Below are positions 30,615 through 39,106 of a DNA stretch of 64,000 bases, in pieces. The notes beneath the pieces were generated by a model that saw nothing but the letters and a program-made list of their open reading frames with translations, was not told the origin of the DNA and ran no database searches. Location: NCBI RefSeq assembly GCF_013386115.1, contig NZ_JACAOR010000009.1, forward strand, positions 40,745-104,744, given 5' to 3'. Each line of letters begins with the position of its first letter. Positions within the stretch are counted from its first letter, which is position 1. The position numbers were made by a program, and so were the translations under genes. The DNA comes from Pseudomonas gingeri. GTDB taxonomy: Bacteria; Pseudomonadota; Gammaproteobacteria; Pseudomonadales; Pseudomonadaceae.

Positions 30615-31097
30615 ATGGCTAAACAGAAGAAACACCCCACAGGGACCATCGCGCAAAATAAAAAGGCGCGCCACGATTACTTCGTCGAACAACGGTTCGA
30701 GGCTGGTCTGGTCCTGGCCGGCTGGGAAGTAAAGAGTTTGCGGGCGGGCAAGGCGCAACTGGTCGACAGTTATGTCTTGCTCAAGGACGGTGAGGCCTGG
30801 CTGTTCGGCAGCCATTTCACGCCGCTGACCACCGCCAGCACCCACGTCATCGCCGACCCGACGCGTACGCGCAAGCTGCTGCTCAACCAGCGCGAGCTGG
30901 AGAAGATCTTCGCTTCCGTGCAACAGAAGGGTTACGCCTGCGTCTGCCTCTCGCTGTACTGGAGCAAGCACCTGGTCAAGTGCGAGATTGCCCTGGGCAA
31001 GGGCAAGAAGGAATACGACAAGCGTGATACCGAACGCGAGCGCGACGCCAGTCGTGAACTGCAGCGCGCGGTACGCAACAAGGGCAAGGACGACTGA
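30615..31097 (+). CDS. smpB: SsrA-binding protein SmpB
   Basis: Binds tmRNA and mimics part of tRNA to rescue stalled ribosomes. The 160 residues contain NKKARHDYFVEQRFEAGL near the N terminus and GWEVKSLRAGKAQL, and end in the basic tail needed for decoding-centre function. Its partner ssrA lies 7.4 kb downstream, separated by the lactate genes. Confidence 0.98.
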   Translation: MAKQKKHPTGTIAQNKKARHDYFVEQRFEAGLVLAGWEVKSLRAGKAQLVDSYVLLKDGEAWLFGSHFTPLTTASTHVIADPTRTRKLLLNQRELEKIFASVQQKGYACVCLSLYWSKHLVKCEIALGKGKKEYDKRDTERERDASRELQRAVRNKGKDD

Positions 31098-31135
31098 GTC
31101 CGGTCATGCCAATTACCGGCAAACGCCCCTCCTGC

Positions 31136-31215
31136 TAGGAGCCGGCTTGCCGGCGATGGCGCCCTCGAAAGCGTTGCAATACTCACGGGCCTCATCACCG
31201 GCAAGCCGGCTCCTA
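31136..31215. repeat. REPIN (paired REP sequences)
   Basis: TAGGAGCCGGCTTGCCGGC begins the left arm (31136-31158); the inverted copy lies at 31193-31215 with one mismatch. It sits between the convergent smpB and lldR genes. Confidence 0.88.
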
Positions 31216-31234
31216 CAAGGGACCGCGGCACGGC

Positions 31235-32002
31235 CTAGATCCCCTTGCGCCGCTCCGCCCGCGCCACCCGCTGCACTTCCTGACGCACTTCTTCCAGCAC
31301 CTCCTGCACATACAGGATATGCCGGCTGGAGACTTCGCGCGCCTGTTCCGCCCGCCCTTCGATAATCGCCAGGTACAGCTCACGGTGCTGACTGATCAGC
31401 ATGTCGCGGGTTTCCGTGCGCTGCTTGTACATGCCGCCGATATTGATCACCACGTTGCGCTTGAGCAGATCGAACAACCCGCGGATCGTGTGCAGCAGCA
31501 CGGCGTTGTGGCTGGCCTCGGCAATCGCCAGGTGGAAGTTCGCGTCAGCTTCGCCCTCCTCCGCCCGGCTCACCTCGCCTTCGCGGGAATAGCAGTTCTG
31601 CAAGCGCTCGAACGCCACCCGCAACCGCTCCCGGTCCACCTCGGTGGCCCGCAGCGCCGCGTAGTAGGCACAGGACGCCTCCAGGGTATGGCGGAACTCG
31701 AGCAGATCGCGCTGCGCTTCCGGATTGTTTTCCAGCAGATGCAGCAGCGGGTCGCTGAAGGTCGACCCCAGCGTCTCCACCACATAATTGCCACCGCCCT
31801 GCCGGCTGACCAGCAAGCCCCTGGCCACCAGCTTCTGGATCGCCTCGCGCAGCGAAGGGCGCGAGACACCGAACTGCTCGGCCAACGCACGCTCCGCCGG
31901 CAGACGCTCGCCGGACTTCAGCGTGCCCTCGAGGATCATCCGCTCGAGCTGCTCGACAATATCGTCAGACAAACGGCGCTGACGAATCTGATCAAACCCC
32001 AT
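31235..32002 (-). CDS. lldR: FadR/GntR-family lactate repressor LldR
   Basis: 255-residue GntR-family regulator. The N-terminal winged helix contains ERLPAERALAEQFGVSRPSLREAI (split here as residues 33-56) and the C-terminal FCD domain (about 90-240) has the metal and ligand histidines in FHLAIAEASHNAVL. Position next to lldP and lldD makes it the L-lactate-responsive repressor. ATG 32002 follows GAGGAG by 6 bases; a GTG one codon earlier is possible. A matching operator lies at 32196-32212. Confidence 0.92.
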   Translation of the reverse strand: MGFDQIRQRRLSDDIVEQLERMILEGTLKSGERLPAERALAEQFGVSRPSLREAIQKLVARGLLVSRQGGGNYVVETLGSTFSDPLLHLLENNPEAQRDLLEFRHTLEASCAYYAALRATEVDRERLRVAFERLQNCYSREGEVSRAEEGEADANFHLAIAEASHNAVLLHTIRGLFDLLKRNVVINIGGMYKQRTETRDMLISQHRELYLAIIEGRAEQAREVSSRHILYVQEVLEEVRQEVQRVARAERRKGI

Positions 32003-32195
32003 CACTTACTCCTCACGCTCCCGAACCCTTGCCGGGACCGCCTATTCTGGCCTATTGGCGCCGCGCCAGCACCTACCAGACACCGCAAAAATCACCCGTC
32101 CAGTCCGCCCGCCGAACGCCTCTCAGACGAAAGTTTCAGAGCGGCAAATTGACACGCACCCAGCAAGGCTTTTAACCTAGCCCACAGCGATTGTA

Positions 32196-32212
32196 AATTG
32201 GTAATACCAATT
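32196..32212. promoter_or_regulatory. Putative LldR operator
   Basis: AATTGGTAATACCAATT is a perfect inverted repeat around AAT. It equals the AATTGGT-N3-ACCAATT pattern bound by the PdhR/LldR branch of FadR-type regulators. It lies between the divergent lldR and lldP genes, 53 bases before the lldP start. Confidence 0.85.
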
Positions 32213-32264
32213 ATCCAAATCAGCTGATCAGTGCCTGACCAACAACAATTAGGGGCCACCCCAT

Positions 32265-33959
32265 ATGCAAACCTGGCAACAGCTCTACAGCCCTCTCGGC
32301 AGCCTCGGCCTGTCCGCTCTCGCGGCCGTCATCCCCATCGTTTTCTTCTTCCTGGCCCTGGCGGTGTTTCGCCTCAAGGGTCATGTCGCGGGCAGCATCA
32401 CCCTGGCGCTGGCGATCCTGGTGGCGATCTTCGCCTTCAAGATGCCGGTGGACATGGCGCTCGCCGCCGCCGGCTACGGTTTCGCCTACGGCCTCTGGCC
32501 GATCGCCTGGATCATCGTCGCCGCGGTGTTTCTCTACAAACTCACGGTCAAGAGCGGCCAGTTCGAAATCATCCGCAGTTCGGTGCTGTCGATTACCGAT
32601 GACCAGCGCCTGCAAGTGCTGCTGATCGGCTTCTGCTTCGGTGCGTTCCTCGAAGGCGCCGCCGGTTTCGGCGCGCCCGTGGCGATCACCGCGGCCTTGC
32701 TGGTGGGCCTGGGTTTCAACCCGCTCTACGCCGCCGGCCTGTGCCTGATCGCCAACACCGCGCCCGTGGCCTTCGGCGCCCTGGGCATCCCGATCATCGT
32801 CGCCGGCCAAGTCACCGGCATCGACGCCTTCAAGATCGGCGCCATGACCGGCCGCCAACTGCCGCTGCTGTCGCTGTTCGTGCCGTTCTGGCTGGTGTTC
32901 ATGATGGACGGCCTGCGGGGCGTGCGTGAAACCTGGCCAGCCGCGCTGGTGGCCGGCCTGAGCTTCGCCATCACCCAGTACTTCACCTCGAACTTCATCG
33001 GCCCGGAACTGCCCGACATCACTTCGGCCCTGGCCAGCCTGATCAGCCTGACCCTGTTCCTGAAAGTCTGGCAACCGCGCCGTACCGCGGGCGCCCAGAT
33101 TGCCGGCGCCACCTCGAACGCGGCGATCACCGCCAGCGTCGGCGGTTTCGGCCAGCCACGCAGCACCCTCGCCTCGCCCTACAACCTCGGGCAGATCTTC
33201 AAGGCCTGGTCGCCGTTCCTGATTCTCACCGTGCTGGTGACGATCTGGACCCTCAAGTCGTTCAAGGCGATGTTCGCCACCGGCGGCGCGATGTACAGCA
33301 GCGTGTTCAACTTCGCCATCCCGCACCTGGATCAACTGGTGATCAAGAGCGCGCCGATTGTCGCCACGCCCACCGCGATCCCCGCCGTGTTCAAGCTCGA
33401 TCCGATCTCGGCCACCGGCACGGCGATCTTCTTCTCCGCCCTGGTGTCGATGCTGATCCTCAAGATCGATTTCAAAACTGGTCTGACCACTTTGAAAGAA
33501 ACCTTCTACGAGCTGCGCTGGCCGATCCTGTCCATCGGCATGGTGCTGGCCTTTGCCTTTGTCACCAACTACTCGGGCATGTCCTCGACCATGGCCCTGG
33601 TGCTGGCGGCCACCGGCAGCGCGTTTCCGTTCTTCTCGCCGTTCCTGGGCTGGCTGGGCGTGTTCCTGACCGGTTCGGACACCTCCTCCAATGCCCTGTT
33701 CAGCTCGCTGCAGGCCACCACCGCGCACCAGATCGGGGTCAACGACACCCTGCTGGTGGCCGCGAACACCAGCGGCGGCGTGACCGGCAAGATGATCTCG
33801 CCGCAATCGATCGCCGTGGCCTGCGCCGCCACCGGCCTGGTGGGCAAGGAATCCGACCTGTTCCGCTTCACCCTCAAGCACAGCCTGTTCTTCGCCACCA
33901 TCGTCGGCCTGATCACCCTGGCCCAGGCCTACGTCTTCACCGGTATGCTGGTGCACTAG
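32265..33959 (+). CDS. lldP: L-lactate permease
   Basis: Proton-coupled lactate transporter of the LctP family in the inner membrane. The 564 residues are almost wholly hydrophobic with 12 or more membrane segments; the family stretch FCFGAFLEGAAGFGAPVAI (about 126-144) and GSDTSSNALFSSLQ near residue 471 are present. ATG follows AGGGG. First gene of the lldP-lldD-dld operon. Confidence 0.97.
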   Translation: MQTWQQLYSPLGSLGLSALAAVIPIVFFFLALAVFRLKGHVAGSITLALAILVAIFAFKMPVDMALAAAGYGFAYGLWPIAWIIVAAVFLYKLTVKSGQFEIIRSSVLSITDDQRLQVLLIGFCFGAFLEGAAGFGAPVAITAALLVGLGFNPLYAAGLCLIANTAPVAFGALGIPIIVAGQVTGIDAFKIGAMTGRQLPLLSLFVPFWLVFMMDGLRGVRETWPAALVAGLSFAITQYFTSNFIGPELPDITSALASLISLTLFLKVWQPRRTAGAQIAGATSNAAITASVGGFGQPRSTLASPYNLGQIFKAWSPFLILTVLVTIWTLKSFKAMFATGGAMYSSVFNFAIPHLDQLVIKSAPIVATPTAIPAVFKLDPISATGTAIFFSALVSMLILKIDFKTGLTTLKETFYELRWPILSIGMVLAFAFVTNYSGMSSTMALVLAATGSAFPFFSPFLGWLGVFLTGSDTSSNALFSSLQATTAHQIGVNDTLLVAANTSGGVTGKMISPQSIAVACAATGLVGKESDLFRFTLKHSLFFATIVGLITLAQAYVFTGMLVH

Positions 33960-34028
33960 AGTGACCCGTGCCGGGGGCTGTCGACGCCCCCGGCAACTGC
34001 TCCTTTCAACCCACGCTGCGAGCACTCC

Positions 34029-35174
34029 ATGATCATTTCCGCCTCTACCGACTACCGCGCAGCAGCTCAACGCAAACTGCCGCCGTTCCTGTTCCACTAT
34101 GCCGACGGCGGGGCGTACGCCGAGCACACCCTGCGCCACAACGTCGAGGACCTGGCCGGCATCGCCCTGCGCCAGCGCGTCTTGAGGAACATGTCCGAAC
34201 TGAGCCTGGAAACCCGGCTGTTCGGCGAAACCCTGAGCATGCCGGTGGCCCTGGCACCGGTCGGCCTGACCGGCATGTATGCCCGTCGTGGCGAGGTCCA
34301 GGCCGCTCGCGCCGCGGCGGCCAAGGGCATCCCCTTCACGATGTCGACCGTGTCGGTCTGTCCGATCGAAGAAGTCGCCCCGGCCATTGACCGGCCCATG
34401 TGGTTCCAGCTCTATGTCCTGAAGGATCGCGGCTTCATGCGCAACGCGCTGGAGCGCGCCAAGGCCGCCGGCGTCACCACCCTGGTCTTCACTGTGGACA
34501 TGCCGGTGCCGGGCGCCCGCTACCGTGACGCACACTCCGGGATGAGTGGCCCGAACGCGCCGCTGCGCCGTGTCTGGCAAGCCATGACCCACCCACAATG
34601 GGCCCTGGACGTCGGCCTGCTGGGTCGGCCCCACGACCTGGGCAACATCTCCAAGTATCGCGGCAACCCCACCGGCCTGGCCGACTACATCGGCTGGCTG
34701 GGCGCCAACTTCGACCCTTCGATTTCCTGGAAGGACCTGGAGTGGATCCGCGAATTCTGGGACGGCCCGATGGTTATCAAGGGCATTCTCGATCCGCAGG
34801 ATGCCAGGGACGCGGTGAAGTTCGGCGCCGACGGCATCGTCGTCTCCAACCACGGCGGCCGTCAGCTCGACGGTGTGCTGTCCAGCGCCCGCGCCCTGCC
34901 GGCCATTGCCGACGCGGTGAAAGGCGACCTGAAGATCCTCGCCGACTCCGGTATCCGCAGCGGCCTGGACGTGGTGCGCATGATCGCCCTCGGCGCCGAC
35001 ACCGTGCTGATCGGTCGCGCATTCCTCTACGCCCTGGCCGTCGCGGGCGAAGCCGGCGTGAAGAACCTGCTGGACCTGTTCGAGAAAGAAATGCGCGTGG
35101 CCATGGTGCTCACCGGCGCCAAGTCCATCAGCGAGATCAACCGTGATTCGCTGGTCCGTGAACTGGGCGCCTGA
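34029..35174 (+). CDS. lldD: L-lactate dehydrogenase (cytochrome, FMN-dependent)
   Basis: Membrane-associated flavoenzyme oxidising L-lactate to pyruvate and feeding electrons to the respiratory chain. The 381 residues form an alpha-hydroxy-acid oxidase barrel; the active-site His and substrate Arg are in SNHGGRQLDG, and the FMN phosphate site in DSGIRSGLDVVRMIALGAD. It is 69 bases after lldP. Confidence 0.98.
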   Translation: MIISASTDYRAAAQRKLPPFLFHYADGGAYAEHTLRHNVEDLAGIALRQRVLRNMSELSLETRLFGETLSMPVALAPVGLTGMYARRGEVQAARAAAAKGIPFTMSTVSVCPIEEVAPAIDRPMWFQLYVLKDRGFMRNALERAKAAGVTTLVFTVDMPVPGARYRDAHSGMSGPNAPLRRVWQAMTHPQWALDVGLLGRPHDLGNISKYRGNPTGLADYIGWLGANFDPSISWKDLEWIREFWDGPMVIKGILDPQDARDAVKFGADGIVVSNHGGRQLDGVLSSARALPAIADAVKGDLKILADSGIRSGLDVVRMIALGADTVLIGRAFLYALAVAGEAGVKNLLDLFEKEMRVAMVLTGAKSISEINRDSLVRELGA

Positions 35175-35254
35175 ACGCCGCTCCCGTACGAATCACCGCC
35201 TGATTGAGCGGGGCCCATGGCGCACCAGATGCCACGACCCCGCCAGGAGTTAGC

Positions 35255-38062
35255 ATGAGTCTGCCCACCCCGTTCCTCCACTCGGTCGAACAACTGATTC
35301 CCCGCGAGCGTCGCTTCGAGGATGCGCTCTCGACCCTGGCCTTCGGCACCGACGCCAGCTTCTACCGCCTGATCCCCAAGCTGGTGATCCGCGTCGAGTC
35401 CGAAGATGAAGTGGTCGCCCTGCTCAAGCTGGCCCGCCGCGACCAGGTGCCGGTGACCTTCCGCGCCGCCGGCACCAGCCTGTCGGGCCAGGCCATCAGC
35501 GACTCGGTCCTGATCGTCCTCGGCGATAACTGGAATGGCCGGGAGATCCGCGACCAGGGCAGCCAGATCCGCCTGCAACCCGGGGTCATCGGCGCCCAGG
35601 CCAATGCCTGGCTGGCGCCCTTCGGTCGCAAGATCGGCCCCGACCCGGCCTCGATCAACGCCTGCAAGATCGGCGGCATCGTCGCCAACAACGCCAGCGG
35701 CATGTGTTGCGGCACCGCGCAGAACACCTATCACACCCTGGCGGGGATTCGCCTGGTGCTGGCCGACGGCAGCCGCCTGGACACCGAGGACCCGGCCAGC
35801 GTCGCCGCCTTTCGCCAGAGCCATGGCCCGTTGCTCGGGCAACTGGCGGACCTCGCCCGGGAAACCCGCGCCAACACCGAACTGGCCGCGAAGATCCGCC
35901 ACAAGTACCGACTGAAAAACACCACCGGCCTGTCCCTCAACGCCCTGGTAGATTTCGACGAGCCGCTGGATATCCTCAGCCACCTGCTGGTGGGTTCCGA
36001 AGGCACCCTGGGCTTTATCAGCGCGGTGACCTACGACACGGTGATCGACCACCCGAACAAGGCTTCGGCGCTGATCGTCTTCCCCGATGTGGAAACCTGC
36101 TGCACCGCCGTCACCATCCTCAAGAGCCAGCCGGTCTCGGCCGTCGAACTGCTCGACCGCCGCAGCCTGCGCTCGGTGCAGGACAAGCCCGGCATGCCGG
36201 CCTTTGTCCGCGAACTGTCGGGCAACGCCTGCGCGCTGCTGATCGAATCCCGCGCCGCCTCCTCGTCGCTGCTGCAGGAACAACTGGCGCGGATCATGGC
36301 CTCGCTGGCGTCGTTCCCGGTGGAAAAGCAGGTCGACTTCACCGAAGACCCGGTGGAAAACGCCCGGCTCTGGGCCATCCGCAAGGACACCTTCCCGGCG
36401 GTGGGTGCCGTGCGCAAGACCGGCACCACGGTGATCATCGAAGACGTGACCTTCCCCGTCGAACAACTGGCCATCGGCGTCAACCGCCTGATCGAGCTGT
36501 TCGACAAGCACCACTACGACGAAGCGATCCTGTTCGGCCATGCCCTGGAAGGCAACCTGCACTTTGTCTTCACCCAGGGCTTCAACAGCGCGGCGGAAGT
36601 CGCCCGCTACCAGGCGTTCATGGACGATGTCGCGCAACTGGTGGCCGTCGAATTCGGCGGCTCGCTCAAGGCCGAGCACGGCACCGGTCGCAACATGGCG
36701 CCCTTTGTCGAACTGGAATGGGGCAGCGAGGCCTATCAATTGATGTGGGCCATCAAGCGCCTGCTCGATCCCCAGGGCATTCTCAACCCCGACGTGGTGC
36801 TCAGCGACGACCCACAGATTCACCTCAAGCACCTCAAGCCGTTGCCGGCCGCCGACGAGATCGTCGACAAGTGCATCGAGTGCGGCTTCTGCGAACCGGT
36901 GTGCCCGTCGAAAGGCCTGACCCTGAGCCCGCGCCAGCGCATCGTGATCTGGCGCGATATCCAGGCGAAAAAACGCGCCGGCATCGACACCTCGGAACTC
37001 GAGGCCGCCTATCAATACCAGGGCATCGACACCTGCGCCGCCACCGGCCTGTGCGCACAACGCTGCCCGGTGGGCATCAACACCGGCGAACTGGTGAAAA
37101 AACTGCGCGACCAGCAAGCCACCCATGTGAAAAGCGCCGACTGGCTGGCAACGCACTTCGCCACCACGCTGCAGGGCGCCCGCTTCACCCTGCATGTCGC
37201 CAACGGCGCGCGCATGCTGCTGGGCGCTCCACGCCTGGCCCGACTCTCGGCCGGCCTGACGCGCCTGTCCCAGGGCCGGGTTCCCCAGTGGACCAGCGCC
37301 ATGCCGCAACCGGAGCGGGCGGTGCGTTTCAGTCCATCAGTCGATGACTCGCGACCACGGGTGGTGTACCTGGCCGCCTGCGTCTCGCGGGTGATGGGCC
37401 CGGCGGCGGGTGACAAGGAACAGATGTCGCTGCTCGACAAGACCCGCGGCCTGCTGGAAAAGGCCGGCTACCAGGTGGTGTTCCCGGAGAACACCGAACA
37501 GCTGTGCTGCGGCCAGCCCTTCGCCTCCAAGGGCTACGCCGAACAGGCCGAGCACAAGCGCCAGGAACTGATCGGCGCCCTGCTGCAGGCCAGCCGCGGC
37601 GGCCTTGACCCGATCTACTGCGACACCAGCCCGTGCACCCTGCGCCTGGTCCAGGACCTCGGCGACAGCCGCCTCGACCTCTACGATCCGGTGCGCTTCA
37701 TTCGCACGCACCTGGTGGACAAGTTGACCTTCACCCCCCAGGACGCCCCGATTGCCGTGCACGTGACCTGCAGCACCCAGCACCTGGGAGAAAGCCAGGC
37801 CCTGATCGACCTGGCGCGGCGTTGCAGCCACAACGTGGTGATCCCCGAAGGCATCCATTGCTGCGGATTCGCCGGCGACAAGGGCTTCACCACCCCGGAA
37901 CTCAATGCCCATTCGCTGCGCACCCTGAAGGACGCCGTGCAGTATTGCGAGGAAGGCATCTCCACCAGCCGCACCTGCGAGATCGGCCTCAGCCAGCATG
38001 GCGGGATCGACTACCATGGGCTGGTCTACCTGGTGGATCGGGTGACCCGGGCAAAAAAATAG
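35255..38062 (+). CDS. dld: FAD/Fe-S D-lactate dehydrogenase (YdiJ-like)
   Basis: 935-residue respiratory dehydrogenase probably oxidising D-lactate. Order: PCMH-type FAD domain (about 35-215, with RAAGTSLSGQAISDS), FAD-linked oxidase C-terminal domain to about 525, two 4Fe-4S motifs CIECGFCEPVCPS and CAATGLCAQRCPVG (about 542-610), then two CCG domains with CCGQPFASKG and CCGFAGDKGF. ATG 35255 follows CAGGAG. Context with lldP and lldD gives the substrate; other 2-hydroxy acids such as 2-hydroxyglutarate are possible, as for E. coli YdiJ. Some annotations call it lldE. Confidence 0.92.
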   Translation: MSLPTPFLHSVEQLIPRERRFEDALSTLAFGTDASFYRLIPKLVIRVESEDEVVALLKLARRDQVPVTFRAAGTSLSGQAISDSVLIVLGDNWNGREIRDQGSQIRLQPGVIGAQANAWLAPFGRKIGPDPASINACKIGGIVANNASGMCCGTAQNTYHTLAGIRLVLADGSRLDTEDPASVAAFRQSHGPLLGQLADLARETRANTELAAKIRHKYRLKNTTGLSLNALVDFDEPLDILSHLLVGSEGTLGFISAVTYDTVIDHPNKASALIVFPDVETCCTAVTILKSQPVSAVELLDRRSLRSVQDKPGMPAFVRELSGNACALLIESRAASSSLLQEQLARIMASLASFPVEKQVDFTEDPVENARLWAIRKDTFPAVGAVRKTGTTVIIEDVTFPVEQLAIGVNRLIELFDKHHYDEAILFGHALEGNLHFVFTQGFNSAAEVARYQAFMDDVAQLVAVEFGGSLKAEHGTGRNMAPFVELEWGSEAYQLMWAIKRLLDPQGILNPDVVLSDDPQIHLKHLKPLPAADEIVDKCIECGFCEPVCPSKGLTLSPRQRIVIWRDIQAKKRAGIDTSELEAAYQYQGIDTCAATGLCAQRCPVGINTGELVKKLRDQQATHVKSADWLATHFATTLQGARFTLHVANGARMLLGAPRLARLSAGLTRLSQGRVPQWTSAMPQPERAVRFSPSVDDSRPRVVYLAACVSRVMGPAAGDKEQMSLLDKTRGLLEKAGYQVVFPENTEQLCCGQPFASKGYAEQAEHKRQELIGALLQASRGGLDPIYCDTSPCTLRLVQDLGDSRLDLYDPVRFIRTHLVDKLTFTPQDAPIAVHVTCSTQHLGESQALIDLARRCSHNVVIPEGIHCCGFAGDKGFTTPELNAHSLRTLKDAVQYCEEGISTSRTCEIGLSQHGGIDYHGLVYLVDRVTRAKK

Positions 38063-38167
38063 AACCTTCGGCCAACCGGGGCAGTCCACTGATCAGGCCC
38101 TGCCAAAAGGGCCCCATGCCCACCTGCGGCAGCCTCGATATCTGAACCCCGGTTCAAGGAGATACCC

Positions 38168-38446
38168 ATGAAACGTTCCGTACTGCCAGGCCTGTTCGTT
38201 ATCGCTTCGCTCCTCGCCGCCCCGGCCTTTGCCGACGGCGAGAAAGACCTCTGCACCACCAACCTGCTGACCATCAACAATGCCAAGACCACCATCCTGG
38301 CGGCCGACCTGCAGGGTCAGATCGACAACAGCGTCCAGGAAGCCAAGAACGCCCAGGCGAAAAACACCACCGAAGGCACCAAGGAATGCATCGCCATTAC
38401 ACAAAGGGCGATCCAGCAGATCCAGAACAGCCAGAAAGGCGGCTAG
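38168..38446 (+). CDS. Small secreted protein of unknown function
   Basis: 92 residues. The first 22 form a clear signal peptide (basic MKR, hydrophobic core, cleavage after APAFA). The mature part is polar, with a heptad-like helix (about 35-88) rich in Asn, Gln and Ala, and two cysteines (about 30 and 75 of the precursor) that could pair. Ribosome site AAGGAG is 7 bases from the ATG. I do not recognise the family. It stands alone between dld and ssrA. Confidence 0.8.
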   Translation: MKRSVLPGLFVIASLLAAPAFADGEKDLCTTNLLTINNAKTTILAADLQGQIDNSVQEAKNAQAKNTTEGTKECIAITQRAIQQIQNSQKGG

Positions 38447-38532
38447 TGACACGGAGGCTGTCCCTTCGGGATGGCCTTTCGAGCCACAGTGGCGTACACT
38501 GCACCTGCCTGCTGGTAATGCACAGCAGGTTC

Positions 38533-38922
38533 GGGGCCGTTTAGGATTCGACGCCGGTTGCGAAACTCTAGGTGCATGCCGAGTTGGTAACAGAACTCGT
38601 AAATCCACTGTTGCAACTACTTATAGTTGCCAATGACGACCAATACGGTGCTGCTCTCGCTGCTTAATTGCAGCTGACATGCACTCCTGGCACCTTCGGG
38701 TCCAGCAATCATCAGGGGATGTCTGTAAACCCAAAATGATTGTCATATAGAACAGAATCGCCGTGCAGTACGTTGTGGACGAAGCGGCTAAAACTTACAC
38801 AACTCGCCCAAAGCACCCTGCCCGTCGGGTCGCTGAGGGTTAACTCAATAGACACGGCTACGCATGTAGTACCGACAGCGGAGTACTGGCGGACGGGGGT
38901 TCAAATCCCCCCGGCTCCACCA
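38533..38922 (+). ncRNA. ssrA: Transfer-messenger RNA (tmRNA)
   Basis: About 390 bases. The 5' end GGGGCCG pairs with CGGCTCC before the encoded CCA at 38920-38922, and the T arm GGGGGTTCAAATCCCCC is complete. The tag frame runs from GCC at 38629 to TAA at 38665 and encodes ANDDQYGAALAA. The 3' end serves as the attachment site for the island that follows. The gene stays intact because the element carries or restores the end sequence. Confidence 0.97.
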
Positions 38923-38933
38923 CTTCATCATCT

Positions 38934-38959
38934 AAAGACGTCCACGGACGTCTTTTTTT
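38934..38959 (+). terminator. Terminator after ssrA
   Basis: AAAGACGT (38934-38941), loop CCACGG, ACGTCTTT, then seven T in total (38953-38959). It lies 12 bases after the tmRNA, inside sequence brought or rebuilt by the island. Confidence 0.88.
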
Positions 38960-39036
38960 GTGCCTGAAACCCAGAAAATACGGGGCTTTTAGCACAATCA
39001 AGATCCGTCAGCGTCCATAGACATCCATGCAAACCT

Positions 39037-39103
39037 GTATTCCAAGTGGTATTCCAAGCTCCCAACTGGTAATTTTTGGAATACACAAACAGCATTGGAA
39101 TAC
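39037..39103. repeat. Four copies of GTATTCCAA before the integrase gene
   Basis: GTATTCCAA occurs directly at 39037-39045 and 39049-39057, and inverted (TTGGAATAC) at 39076-39084 and 39095-39103. The last copy ends 3 bases before the integrase ATG. The arrangement fits integrase arm-type sites or an operator for autoregulation at the island end. Confidence 0.65.
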
Positions 39104-39106
39104 ACC

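Noticed and set aside
32220..37309. Long minus-strand frames (877 and 760 codons) opposite lldP, lldD and dld
   Set aside because: Antisense shadows of well-recognised enzymes; Gly/Arg/Gln/His-rich without domains.
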